Source of the DNA: VMCP01 sp964408945
GTDB lineage: Bacteria; Bacteroidota; Bacteroidia; NS11-12g; UBA955
DNA: 24,401 nt
Assembly (NCBI GenBank): GCA_964408945.1
Contig: CAYPBJ010000034.1
Span: 1-24,401 of the forward strand
Reading direction: 5' to 3'
The position numbers were made by a program, and so were the translations under genes. Each line of letters opens with the position of its first letter. Position 1 is the first letter of the stretch. The notes under the pieces were generated by a model that was not told where the DNA came from, did not search any database, and was given only the letters and a program-made list of their open reading frames with translations. Shown here piece after piece: positions 1 to 7,892 of this stretch.

Positions 1-70
1 TTACCATTTGAGCCATTGATGCGCCGATGAAAGCGAAAGCTACTGCGAAGAGAGTGGTTACCTTTTTCAT
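1..70 (-). CDS. N-terminus of a secreted protein (partial)
   Basis: The minus strand opens with ATG at 70-68 and runs off the left edge of the window. The 23 visible residues begin MKKVTTLFAVAFAFIGASMA and then Q-M-V. This is a typical Sec signal peptide: two lysines, a hydrophobic core, and a likely signal peptidase I cut after S-M-A with Gln at +1. The codons are unusually C-ending (ACC, CTC, TTC, ATC, GGC), which in a low-GC genome often goes with high expression. The mature protein is outside the window, so no function can be given. It is divergent from the methyltransferase gene at 148. Confidence 0.7.
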   Translation of the reverse strand, partial: MKKVTTLFAVAFAFIGASMAQMV

Positions 71-147
71 AATTTTTATTTTTAGTTTGTTAGTTGATGG
101 GTAGTAAACAAATACCGTGCCAAAAATTTTAATTTGTAAAAACCCCA

Positions 148-1437
148 GTGTTTTCAGTAGTTTTGAGCAAACATCCAGCGATAATGAAAAATGATTTTGT
201 GTCTCTTTTGGGACAAACACTTCCAAAAAAAGAGACTAATTCCCTTTTAGAGTGCATCAATGCGGGAGATTCTCCTGTTTCTATTCGGGTAAACCGCAAG
301 AAAATTCATGAAGGATTAAAACTAAAAGCCGAAAATGGTTCTGTTTCACATTGTGGTGATGGCTTTTTTCTGAAGGAACGTCCTTTGTTTACGGCAGACC
401 CTTTGTTGCATGCTGGATTTTATTACGTTCAGGAAGCAAATTCAATGTGGATTGGAGAAGTGGCCCGATGGATTTTAAGAGCATCGGCCGCAAAGGGGAG
501 GGTCGTTCTCGATTTGTGTGCGGCTCCGGGAGGGAAAAGTACGCACCTGTCATCGGTGCTGGGTGAGGGCGATCAACTGGTGGCGAATGAAGTGATTTCT
601 GTAAGAAATTCAATTTTATTTGAAAATGTAAGCAAGTGGGGAGACGGTAACACAATGATTACCAAAGCTGATGCTAAAGAATTTGGAAAATTAGACAGTG
701 TTTTTGATTTGATATCTTGCGATGCGCCTTGCTCTGGGGAAGGCCTATTCAGAAAAGACGATCTCGCTCAAAATGAATGGTCATTGGAACATGTTGATTT
801 GTGTGCTCAACGACAACAACGAATTGTTTTTGATGTATGGGATGCTCTGAAACCGGGCGGATATTTCATTTATAGTACGTGCACATACAATCGTAAAGAG
901 AATGAAGACAACGTGTTACGTTTTTGTGAAGAGCTTGGTGCCGACTTGATTGAGCTTCCTTCGGATATGGATGGGCGAGAATTTTTGTATGAACTTGAAC
1001 CCAGAATGTACCGATGTATGCCGCATTTATCTAAGGGAGAAGGTTTGTTTTTTGCCATTTTGCAGAAGCACGGTAATGCTGAAGAGGTTAGAAAAACGTT
1101 ACGTTTACCCGGTGTGGTGCACGAAACGACTCCCATTGGGGAAGTGTTTCACGGAAAATGGAAACCACATCCCGCGGCTGCATTGTTGAATAGTTTGTCA
1201 AAAGGCGATTTATTTAAGAATGTTCCTGCTGTTGAATTGTCAGACGAAGAGGTGATGTTGTATTTACGTAGAGAGTTTATTCCATTAAAAACCAAAGAGT
1301 TGGGAGCAGTTCTACTCACTTGGAAAGGCTTTAATATGGGTACAGCAAATGCGGTAAAAAATGGACTGAACAATTTATTGCCCATGGAGTGGCGTGTTCG
1401 TTCGCAATTTTCTGCAAGCAGTATCTTTGTACTGTGA
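148..1437 (+). CDS. RsmF/NOP2/Sun-family rRNA m5C methyltransferase
   Basis: S-adenosylmethionine-dependent RNA cytosine-C5 methyltransferase, expected to act on 16S rRNA like RsmF (YebU). The SAM-binding motif DLCAAPGGK is at residues 122-130. Motif IV DAPCSGEG is at 192-199 with Cys195, and STCTY is at 243-247 with Cys245; these are the two cysteines used in catalysis and product release. The C-terminal part, with the W-K-G-F-N-M-G segment and a final E-W-R-V-R, matches the small RNA-binding domain of RsmF-type enzymes. The 429-residue length fits. The start is uncertain: GTG at 148 leaves room for the usual N-terminal helix, whereas TTG at 163 or ATG at 184 would shorten it. A TTAATTTG box, one mismatch from TAnnTTTG, lies at 129-136. 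The stop overlaps the next gene by 4 bases (GTGA). Confidence 0.88.
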   Translation: MFSVVLSKHPAIMKNDFVSLLGQTLPKKETNSLLECINAGDSPVSIRVNRKKIHEGLKLKAENGSVSHCGDGFFLKERPLFTADPLLHAGFYYVQEANSMWIGEVARWILRASAAKGRVVLDLCAAPGGKSTHLSSVLGEGDQLVANEVISVRNSILFENVSKWGDGNTMITKADAKEFGKLDSVFDLISCDAPCSGEGLFRKDDLAQNEWSLEHVDLCAQRQQRIVFDVWDALKPGGYFIYSTCTYNRKENEDNVLRFCEELGADLIELPSDMDGREFLYELEPRMYRCMPHLSKGEGLFFAILQKHGNAEEVRKTLRLPGVVHETTPIGEVFHGKWKPHPAAALLNSLSKGDLFKNVPAVELSDEEVMLYLRREFIPLKTKELGAVLLTWKGFNMGTANAVKNGLNNLLPMEWRVRSQFSASSIFVL

Positions 1438-2678
1438 TTGAAATAAATCGATTTGTATTAAAGAACGGTTTGCGTGTTGTGCATCAATACGACAGTTCCG
1501 TATCTACCGTGGTTCTCAACACCTTGTATAATGTAGGTGCTCGCGATGAAGATGAAAACCGAACAGGATTTGCGCATTTGTTTGAACACCTCATGTTTGC
1601 TGGAAGCGCAAACGTAGAGTCTTTCGACAAAGAGATTGAAGAAGCCGGTGGACAGAACAACGCGTTTACTAATAATGAGTACACCAATTATTACATCAGT
1701 GTACCTATTGAAAACGTAGAAACTGCTTTCTGGTTGGAGAGCGATCGCATGTTGGCATTAAATATAAACCCTGAAAGTCTATCTGTTCAGCAAGGTGTTG
1801 TTATAGAAGAGTTTAAGCAAAGATGTTTCAATGCTCCCTTTGGAATGTTATGGCATCATGTTCGGGAATTGCTTTACAAAAAAAGCAGTTACAGATGGCC
1901 CACCATTGGTTTATCTTTTGAGCATATTGAAAATGCCACACTCGAAGATGTAACCTCTTTTTACAATCAATTTTACTTACCTCAGAATGCAGTACTTTCA
2001 GTGGTTGGAAATTTGACCTTGGAGGATTGTAAATCATTGTGCAACAAGTGGTTTCAACCCATTGAAAAAGATGGTTTCAAGAACGAAAATGTATATCTCG
2101 ATGAGGCGTTTCCCCATGAAAAAAGAGAACTCTTGGCCGAAGATTTATCGCCCAACGATGCTGTATTTTTAATTTGGAGAGGACCCTCTTTCAACGATGA
2201 TAATTCATTATCGTTGGATGTATTTGCTGATATGTTGGGTGGATCAGATGTTTCTGAACTTCAAGAAGTTCTGGTTAAAAAGGAACAGTTATGCAACGCC
2301 GCGGAATGTTTCTATTTGCGCGGTTTAGGTGAAGGCTTATTCATGTTATACGGGATATTGAATCCGGGAGTAGATAAAAAATACGTCGAAACAAGGTTGT
2401 TAGAAGTGCTTAATTCGTTCATTGATAAAGGGTTAGACAATAAATCACTTTTTGAAAGCACCCAAAACAAAGCTTATACGGGTTTGCTGTTCGAGATGAT
2501 TAGTCCTTTGACCAGAGCCCAGAAACTTGCTTTGTGGGAACACATTGGAGATGCGAACGGTATCAACCTTGAATCGGAAAAGATAAAATCTCTCACTCTT
2601 CCTAATGTTTTGGACGTTGCTCGTCAATATTTCAAAAAAGAAAACGTAAGCGTTATTCATTATTCACCTAAACAATAA
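1434..2678 (+). CDS. M16 zinc peptidase, catalytic-type subunit
   Basis: Insulinase/pitrilysin-family metallopeptidase of about 414 residues. With the GTG start at 1434 (overlapping the preceding TGA as GTGA) the inverted zinc motif HLFEH is at residues 48-52. A Glu pair in V-I-E-E-F about 74 residues later supplies the third zinc ligand. The protein then has the two-lobe M16 layout. An open frame extends upstream to GTG 1389, but that stretch lies inside the methyltransferase gene and the homology begins at about N-R-F-V-L-K-N-G-L, so 1434 is preferred. There is no obvious signal peptide, so it is probably cytoplasmic or periplasmic by other means. It is followed 3 bases later by a second M16 gene without the zinc motif, and the two products most likely form a heterodimer, as in other bacterial M16B pairs. 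Confidence 0.88.
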   Translation: MIEINRFVLKNGLRVVHQYDSSVSTVVLNTLYNVGARDEDENRTGFAHLFEHLMFAGSANVESFDKEIEEAGGQNNAFTNNEYTNYYISVPIENVETAFWLESDRMLALNINPESLSVQQGVVIEEFKQRCFNAPFGMLWHHVRELLYKKSSYRWPTIGLSFEHIENATLEDVTSFYNQFYLPQNAVLSVVGNLTLEDCKSLCNKWFQPIEKDGFKNENVYLDEAFPHEKRELLAEDLSPNDAVFLIWRGPSFNDDNSLSLDVFADMLGGSDVSELQEVLVKKEQLCNAAECFYLRGLGEGLFMLYGILNPGVDKKYVETRLLEVLNSFIDKGLDNKSLFESTQNKAYTGLLFEMISPLTRAQKLALWEHIGDANGINLESEKIKSLTLPNVLDVARQYFKKENVSVIHYSPKQ

Positions 2679-2681
2679 ATC

Positions 2682-3956
2682 ATGAGTTTTAGAAACCAAA
2701 GACCCGATACCAAAACCATTGAATCATTTGATATTCAAGATATTAATATAAATTCATCTTCTGCAGGTCAACTGTATCATCATCATTTTACTCCAGAAAT
2801 TGGAGTGGCTAAAATTTCGTTTTGGTTTCCCTGTGGATCCAACGACCAGGAGCGCTCCTTCATTTCATCTGCTGCTTTTGATTTATTATTAGCGGGTTCT
2901 TCAACTTTGTCAGAAAAAGAAATCATTGAACGCATTGATTATTGGGGAGCCTCTGTTTCTTGTGAGGCGGGCACTATTGGAAGTTCGGTTACATTAAGAT
3001 GCAGAAAGGAGGTTGCCCTTGATTTGATACAATGGGTAGTTACTCATGGTTCAAGTGCCGCATATCCGGAAGATCAAATTGAAAATTATAAATTCATCAA
3101 ATCCGGAGGATTAGAAAGACGCATGCAAACCCCTGGTTATTGGTCAGAAAGAATAGCAAAAGAGAAGTATTACAAAGATTCTAAGCTTGGTGTTTTTGGT
3201 GATTTATTAGATATTGAAACATTAACTCGATCTGAAATTACCACGTTTCACATGAAACATATCCATTTTGGAAACGCCATGATCTTTATTTCGGGTGATA
3301 TTGATGAACAAAAATGTCAAGAGATTTTATCTTACACTGATTCTATATATCACAAACGCTTTCAACTTGATATACCATCAACCGGCACATTTGTCACATC
3401 TGGCGTGACATCCAAACATTCTATGAAAAACAGCAGCCAAGTAAGTATGTTTATGATAAAACACATTGGTTTAATTGATGAACCAACACAACATAAACTA
3501 ACGCTATTAAATTTGATGTTTGGAGGATATTTTGGATCGAGATTGATGCAAGAGTTACGCGAAAAACAAGGACTAACATACGGAATAGGATCCAGTTTCA
3601 GGCCAGCTTATAACGAGAGAGCATGGACGGTCAGCGGAGAAATGAATAGCACCAACGCCGAAATAGCCTTAGAAGAAACCATCAAGATCATGCAAGAATT
3701 CAGCAGAACCAAAGTATCCATTGATGAACTCGAAAAAGCAAAAAGATATTATTCTGGAAGTTTTAGGAGCGGTTTTGATGGACCATTCTCTAGTCTAATT
3801 AAATGTCAAAACCTGGTTATCCGAAATCTTAATACACAACACTACAGGGATACCCTAAAATACATTTGGGAAACAGACCCTAATCAAATATTAGAAACCG
3901 CAAACCAATATTTCAATCCCAAGGAATTTGAAATATCGCTTGCAGGAGATATTTAA
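2682..3956 (+). CDS. M16 peptidase, non-catalytic partner subunit
   Basis: A 424-residue M16-family protein. At the place where the catalytic subunit has HxxEH, this one reads S-S-A-A-F-D-L-L-L-A-G-S, so it has no zinc ligands and cannot be the protease by itself. It keeps the family's C-terminal signature at L-M-Q-E-L-R-E-K-Q-G-L-T-Y-G (about residues 286-299), the Arg/Tyr pair that positions substrate in the partner's active site. Known bacterial M16B proteases are built from one HxxEH subunit and one such R/Y subunit, and the gene order here fits that. Start is ATG 2682, 3 bases after the upstream stop. Base composition becomes clearly more A-rich through this gene. Confidence 0.87.
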   Translation: MSFRNQRPDTKTIESFDIQDININSSSAGQLYHHHFTPEIGVAKISFWFPCGSNDQERSFISSAAFDLLLAGSSTLSEKEIIERIDYWGASVSCEAGTIGSSVTLRCRKEVALDLIQWVVTHGSSAAYPEDQIENYKFIKSGGLERRMQTPGYWSERIAKEKYYKDSKLGVFGDLLDIETLTRSEITTFHMKHIHFGNAMIFISGDIDEQKCQEILSYTDSIYHKRFQLDIPSTGTFVTSGVTSKHSMKNSSQVSMFMIKHIGLIDEPTQHKLTLLNLMFGGYFGSRLMQELREKQGLTYGIGSSFRPAYNERAWTVSGEMNSTNAEIALEETIKIMQEFSRTKVSIDELEKAKRYYSGSFRSGFDGPFSSLIKCQNLVIRNLNTQHYRDTLKYIWETDPNQILETANQYFNPKEFEISLAGDI

Positions 3957-3996
3957 GTCACTCATCGTATTTCATCATTATTCAATAAAATAGATT

Positions 3997-4449
3997 TTGG
4001 AAAAAATACAATTTCTTGGTAAATCAAAATTCCTAAATAAATGGGAAAGATCAATCTATAGACAACTGTTGGAATCTATAAGTGAAGATCATAACTATGT
4101 GATATCATCACTTACATATGTATTCATGTCAGATGATGAACTACTAGAAATAAATCAGCAGTCTTTAAAACACGACGATTACACAGATATTATTACCTTT
4201 GATTTGTCGGACAAAGAAGGCAACATTGATGGAGAGATTTACATCAGTAAAGATCGCATAAAAGAAAATGCTGAAACCTATAATACAAACTATAACGAGG
4301 AATTAACCAGAGTAATAAGTCATGGTCTTCTTCATCTTATGGGTTACAAAGACAAAAATGAATCCGATACTTTAAAAATGAGAAACGCTGAAAATAAATC
4401 AATAGAAACGTGGAAACGCATGTTTCACATGAAACCTAACCAAAAATGA
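3997..4449 (+). CDS. ybeY: YbeY endoribonuclease / rRNA maturation factor
   Basis: Single-strand-specific zinc endoribonuclease needed for 16S rRNA 3'-end maturation and 70S quality control. The zinc motif is H-G-L-L-H-L-M-G-Y-K-D with His109 and His113; the third ligand position, His in E. coli (GYDH), is Asp119 here. To my knowledge the K-D-K form is common in Bacteroidetes YbeY proteins. The D-I-I-T-F-D segment at about 64-69 is also family-typical. The start is TTG at 3997: an in-frame TAG at 3991 sits just upstream and no ATG is available near the conserved N-terminus. The 3' end overlaps mnmG by 4 bases (ATGA). The last codons contain a parS-like sequence at 4421-4436. Confidence 0.9.
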   Translation: MEKIQFLGKSKFLNKWERSIYRQLLESISEDHNYVISSLTYVFMSDDELLEINQQSLKHDDYTDIITFDLSDKEGNIDGEIYISKDRIKENAETYNTNYNEELTRVISHGLLHLMGYKDKNESDTLKMRNAENKSIETWKRMFHMKPNQK

Positions 4450-6287
4450 GATACGACGTAATAGTAGTTGGGGCAGGACACGCGGGTTGTGAAGCAGCAA
4501 ATGCAGCAGCACAAATGGGAACAAAGGTCTTGCTTCTAACCATGAATATGGAAACCATTGCAAAAATGAGTTGCAATCCGGCAATGGGTGGTGTAGCTAA
4601 AGGACAAATTATTCGAGAAATAGATGCGCTTGGCGGAATGAGCGGAATCATTACAGATAAAACAATGATTCAATTCAGAATGCTGAATAGAAGCAAAGGT
4701 TTAGCTATGTGGAGTCCAAGAGCTCAAAGCGATAGATGGAGATTCTCAGAAGAATGGAGATTAGCACTAGAAGAAAATCAAAATGTAGATTTCTTCCAAG
4801 ATTCTGTTGATGAATTGATTATTGAAGGCTCAAAAGTAATTGGCGTAAAATGTAGCATGGGAAATACATTTTACAGTAAGAGCGTCATAGTAACCGCAGG
4901 TACTTTTCTAAACGGTATCATCCATATTGGCAGAAAACAAGTTGGCGGAGGAAGAATGGGAGAAAAAGCTTCCAGTGGAATAACCGCACAACTAGAATCA
5001 TTGGGCTTTGAAAGTGGAAGAATGAAAACCGGTACTCCTCCAAGGATAGACGGTCGTAGTTTAAACTATGATAAAATGGAGGAACAAAAAGGTGACGAAG
5101 AACCATTTACCTTTAGTTATTTAAAAAACACTAGAAACCTACATGAACAAAGAAGCTGTCATATTACCTATACCAATTCAGAAGTACATGAAATTCTTAG
5201 AGAAGGGTTTGAAGATTCACCAATGTACAACGGATCAATTAGTGGATTAGGCCCTAGATATTGTCCAAGTATTGAAGATAAAATAAATCGATTTGCAGAA
5301 AGAGATAGACATCAAATATTCGTAGAACCTGAGGGATGGAAAACAGTTGAAGTATACGTAAATGGATTCAGTACTTCATTACCAGAAGAAATACAAGTAA
5401 AAGCTTTAAGGAAGATTCCCGGATTTGAGCAAGCAAAAATATTTAGACCTGGTTACGCTATAGAATATGACTTCTTTCAACCGACCCAATTACGCGCTAC
5501 ACTCGAAACTAAAAACATTGATAATCTATACTTTGCAGGTCAAATCAACGGAACAACCGGTTACGAAGAAGCCGCTGCCCAGGGATTAATGGCTGGTATA
5601 AATGCCGCACTAAAGGTAAAGGAAGAAGAACCACTCATACTTGGAAGAGACCAAGCTTATATTGGAGTACTTATTGATGATCTGATTAGTAAAGGGACAG
5701 AAGAACCCTACAGAATGTTTACCTCAAGGGCTGAATATAGAATTAGTTTGAGACAAGATAATGCTGATGAACGTTTAACACCATTAGGATATAAAATAGG
5801 GTTGGCTCAAGAAAATAGAATGTTTGAATTGGAAAAAACAAACAAAGCTTCTAAGGAAATAATAGAATTACTTCTAAATACGAATATTTCACCGGAAGAT
5901 GCTCCTTTAAATTTGAGTAGTAGTTTAAAAGAAAAACAAAGAGCCAATAAAATTCTTCTTCGTCCAGAAATACAACTACAAGATCTACAAACGATTAAAG
6001 GATTAGAATCTATAAATAATTATGATACAGAAGCTAAGTTAAGGGCTGAGATATTTATTAAATATCAAACGTATCTAGAAAGAGAAAGAGAACAGGCAGA
6101 AAAACTAAAAAGACTGGAATACATTCAAATCCCGGAAAATTTCGATTATATGAAATTAGGTGCGATGAGTATGGAATCAAGAGAGAAGTTAAAAAAAATA
6201 AAACCAGCAACCATTGGTCAAGCTAAACAAATAAGCGGAGTATCACCTTCTGATATATCTGTGTTACTTATACATTTTGGAAGGTAA
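4446..6287 (+). CDS. mnmG: tRNA uridine-34 carboxymethylaminomethyl modification enzyme MnmG (GidA)
   Basis: FAD-dependent partner of MnmE that installs the 5-carboxymethylaminomethyl group on U34 of tRNAs. The 613-residue length is normal. The dinucleotide-binding loop G-A-G-H-A-G is at residues 9-14, followed by the family block around S-C-N-P-A-M-G-G-V-A-K-G. Other conserved blocks are F-L-N-G (about 156-159), K-T-G-T-P-P-R-I-D-G (about 198-207), F-A-G-Q-I-N-G-T-T-G-Y-E-E-A-A-A-Q-G near 362, R-A-E-Y-R near 424, and the C-terminal MnmE-binding helix ending G-V-S-P-S-D-I-S. Start ATG 4446 overlaps ybeY (ATGA). The gene is strongly A-rich on the plus strand (for example 26 A to 11 T in 5041-5100), unlike prfA or rpoN further right. 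In many bacteria mnmG lies close to the replication origin, which fits the parS-like site 1.4 kb downstream. Confidence 0.96.
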   Translation: MRYDVIVVGAGHAGCEAANAAAQMGTKVLLLTMNMETIAKMSCNPAMGGVAKGQIIREIDALGGMSGIITDKTMIQFRMLNRSKGLAMWSPRAQSDRWRFSEEWRLALEENQNVDFFQDSVDELIIEGSKVIGVKCSMGNTFYSKSVIVTAGTFLNGIIHIGRKQVGGGRMGEKASSGITAQLESLGFESGRMKTGTPPRIDGRSLNYDKMEEQKGDEEPFTFSYLKNTRNLHEQRSCHITYTNSEVHEILREGFEDSPMYNGSISGLGPRYCPSIEDKINRFAERDRHQIFVEPEGWKTVEVYVNGFSTSLPEEIQVKALRKIPGFEQAKIFRPGYAIEYDFFQPTQLRATLETKNIDNLYFAGQINGTTGYEEAAAQGLMAGINAALKVKEEEPLILGRDQAYIGVLIDDLISKGTEEPYRMFTSRAEYRISLRQDNADERLTPLGYKIGLAQENRMFELEKTNKASKEIIELLLNTNISPEDAPLNLSSSLKEKQRANKILLRPEIQLQDLQTIKGLESINNYDTEAKLRAEIFIKYQTYLEREREQAEKLKRLEYIQIPENFDYMKLGAMSMESREKLKKIKPATIGQAKQISGVSPSDISVLLIHFGR

Positions 6288-6288
6288 A

Positions 6289-7590
6289 ATGAAGGTTGGT
6301 TTATCAATATTAATTTCAGTCATAATCTGTAGCTGTGCAAACCCCGTTTCCCCAACTGGAGGCGAAAAGGATATAGATCCACCTAAAATCATAAATATAG
6401 ACTCAACCACCAAAAGTGGTATAGTAAGTGTCTACTTCGATGAGAATATCAAATTTCAAAACAATATTCAACTTAATCCTTCGAAAACTTTTAAAAAGGC
6501 TAAAGTGGAAATTGAAAATAAAGCAATACATATTCAAATCGAATCATTTACAAGCAGTATAGCTTTCAATGATGCTATAAATGATCTAAATGAAAATAAC
6601 CCAGGAAAATATCCATTCATATTACTAAACAAGGACACAACGGAGTTTAAAGTAAATTATGACAATAATCAGAGTAGTAAAACAAAAGTAAATGGATATG
6701 TAAAAATTGACAGTCTTTATTATATGGCTGATAATAGCAATAAAGAACAGTTAAGATTTGAAGGTTTACCATCTGGAGAGAAAGAAATTTACATCTACAG
6801 TGACGATAACAAAAACAATCAATACGATGAAAATGAATCTTACTCCACTTTTAAGGTTGAAGAAATAGATAGTTTCTTCACGTATTTATATCCCCCGAAA
6901 AAAGAAATCGTATTTATACAACAAAAGGATACAGCCAAATATTCATACTTGGCTACAAATTCGGTCAGACTGAGAGATAGTATTAAAAAATTATTGGATG
7001 TACGAGTACATTTAGATACCATTAAATATTTAACTCAAGATTCGTTGAAGGTAAAAGAAATTTGTTCGGGACAAATAATAAAGAAGTTAAATATAAAAGC
7101 AATCTGGCAGACCAAAGGTACCCCTTATATATATGTAGAGGGAAAAGATAGTTTTTACTTTTCCGAATATCCAATATTTTACAATGGTCCCGTTCAACAC
7201 AAACCGCTAGACAATTACAACTTTGAATCTGCAATGAAATATCTAGTTAAAAAAGATACTTCTGTAAAGTCTTACCGAAAATTGGGAAAAATTGAATTTC
7301 AAAATGATTCTAATGTAACCTACAGATTAATCGTATATAAAGGAAAGACAGAAATAATCAATTATCCTTTACATTCTGGTAATACGTCCTTTATTCTACC
7401 GGTAGGTTCGTTTAATTATTTACTGTGGAACGATGAAAACGGAGATAAGATGTGTACACCTGGAGAGCATATCTTAAATTATTTCTTTGGGATGGACATA
7501 AACGCTCAATTAACGAATACCATCATAGTGAAAAAGTCTAAAAAACAGGAGAAAAACTCTCCAAATACAAAGACTATTCTAAGTGAATAA
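6289..7590 (+). CDS. Ig-like domain lipoprotein, Bacteroidetes type
   Basis: A 433-residue predicted lipoprotein, probably anchored in the outer membrane. Start ATG 6289 follows the mnmG stop by one base; an in-frame TTG at 6277 lies inside mnmG and is less likely. The N-terminus MKVGLSILISVIICSC is a signal peptide with a lipobox I-C-S-C, making Cys16 the lipidated residue. It is followed by A-N-P-V-S-P-T-G-G-E-K-D-I-D-P-P, which matches a recurrent Bacteroidetes family in which this linker leads into a bacterial Ig-like (SbsA/Big_5 type) domain at about residues 28-105; the I-V-S-V-Y-F-D-E-N-I segment fits its first strands. The rest is beta-rich and of unknown role. It probably ends the ybeY-mnmG transcription unit. 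Confidence 0.75.
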   Translation: MKVGLSILISVIICSCANPVSPTGGEKDIDPPKIINIDSTTKSGIVSVYFDENIKFQNNIQLNPSKTFKKAKVEIENKAIHIQIESFTSSIAFNDAINDLNENNPGKYPFILLNKDTTEFKVNYDNNQSSKTKVNGYVKIDSLYYMADNSNKEQLRFEGLPSGEKEIYIYSDDNKNNQYDENESYSTFKVEEIDSFFTYLYPPKKEIVFIQQKDTAKYSYLATNSVRLRDSIKKLLDVRVHLDTIKYLTQDSLKVKEICSGQIIKKLNIKAIWQTKGTPYIYVEGKDSFYFSEYPIFYNGPVQHKPLDNYNFESAMKYLVKKDTSVKSYRKLGKIEFQNDSNVTYRLIVYKGKTEIINYPLHSGNTSFILPVGSFNYLLWNDENGDKMCTPGEHILNYFFGMDINAQLTNTIIVKKSKKQEKNSPNTKTILSE

Positions 7591-7651
7591 GGGGAAAAGA
7601 TTGGAAGGTAAAAACCTATGTGGAAATACATGAAACTTCACCCGAAAAACA

Positions 7652-7672
7652 CAACTGATAGAGTTGATTTTT
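7652..7672 (+). terminator. Weak intrinsic terminator candidate
   Basis: CAACT (7652-7656), a 5-base loop GATAG, then AGTTG (7662-7666) and ATTTTT. The stem has only two G-C pairs, so it is weak. Its place, about 60 bases after the lipoprotein stop codon, is the only support beyond the short stem and T-run. Confidence 0.25.
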
Positions 7673-7734
7673 CCAACAATAACGACATAAAAAATATTTA
7701 TATAATTAATTGATATATAATATTTTATATAAAT

Positions 7735-7750
7735 TGTTTCACGTGAAAAA
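7735..7750. promoter_or_regulatory. parS-like ParB-binding site
   Basis: The 16 bases TGTTTCACGTGAAAAA match the bacterial parS consensus TGTTTCACGTGAAACA at 15 of 16 positions; only C15 is A. The central TTTCACGTGAAA is a perfect 12-bp palindrome. It lies between genes and downstream of mnmG, next to an AT-rich stretch, as expected for an origin-proximal chromosome-segregation site where ParB loads. Confidence 0.72.
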
Positions 7751-7880
7751 AGATGTAAAACGATACAATCCACTAATTCACAAGGAATAGATATAATACA
7801 TTAATATAAAATTTAAAAAGGTTTATTTATTACTATTGGGACTGTGAAAAACCCAATCAATGGAATATCAAAAATGGGAT

Positions 7881-7888
7881 TAGATTTG
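7881..7888 (+). promoter_or_regulatory. TAnnTTTG promoter box for pheS
   Basis: TAGATTTG is an exact match to the Bacteroidetes -7 consensus and ends four bases before the pheS ATG at 7893. No good TTG -33 element is seen 17-23 bases upstream. A transcript from it would start at about the start codon. Confidence 0.5.
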
Positions 7889-7892
7889 TAAT

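Larger units (their letters stand above)
7591..7892. other. Non-coding region between the lipoprotein gene and pheS
   Basis: About 300 bases with no credible gene. Contents in order: a weak hairpin with 5-bp arms CAACT/AGTTG at 7652-7666 followed by ATTTTT, a possible terminator for the upstream operon; an almost pure A/T stretch at about 7689-7734; a parS-like site at 7735-7750; a perfect 6-bp inverted repeat ATTGGG/CCCAAT at 7835-7840 and 7852-7857 of unknown purpose; and a TAGATTTG box at 7881-7888 just before pheS. The plus strand is A-rich to the left of this region and G/T-rich to the right. Confidence 0.7.

Noticed and set aside
1145..1160. Another parS-like sequence, TGTTTCACGGAAAATG
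   Set aside because: Only the left half matches (12 of 16 in all); the right half and the palindrome are lost.
3991..3999. TAGATTTTG as a promoter for ybeY
   Set aside because: It has one T too many for TAnnTTTG and overlaps the TTG start codon itself, so it could not drive this gene from that start.
7579..7773. Minus-strand frame in the non-coding region before pheS
   Set aside because: Low-complexity AT-rich translation that crosses the parS site and the lipoprotein 3' end; no signal of coding.
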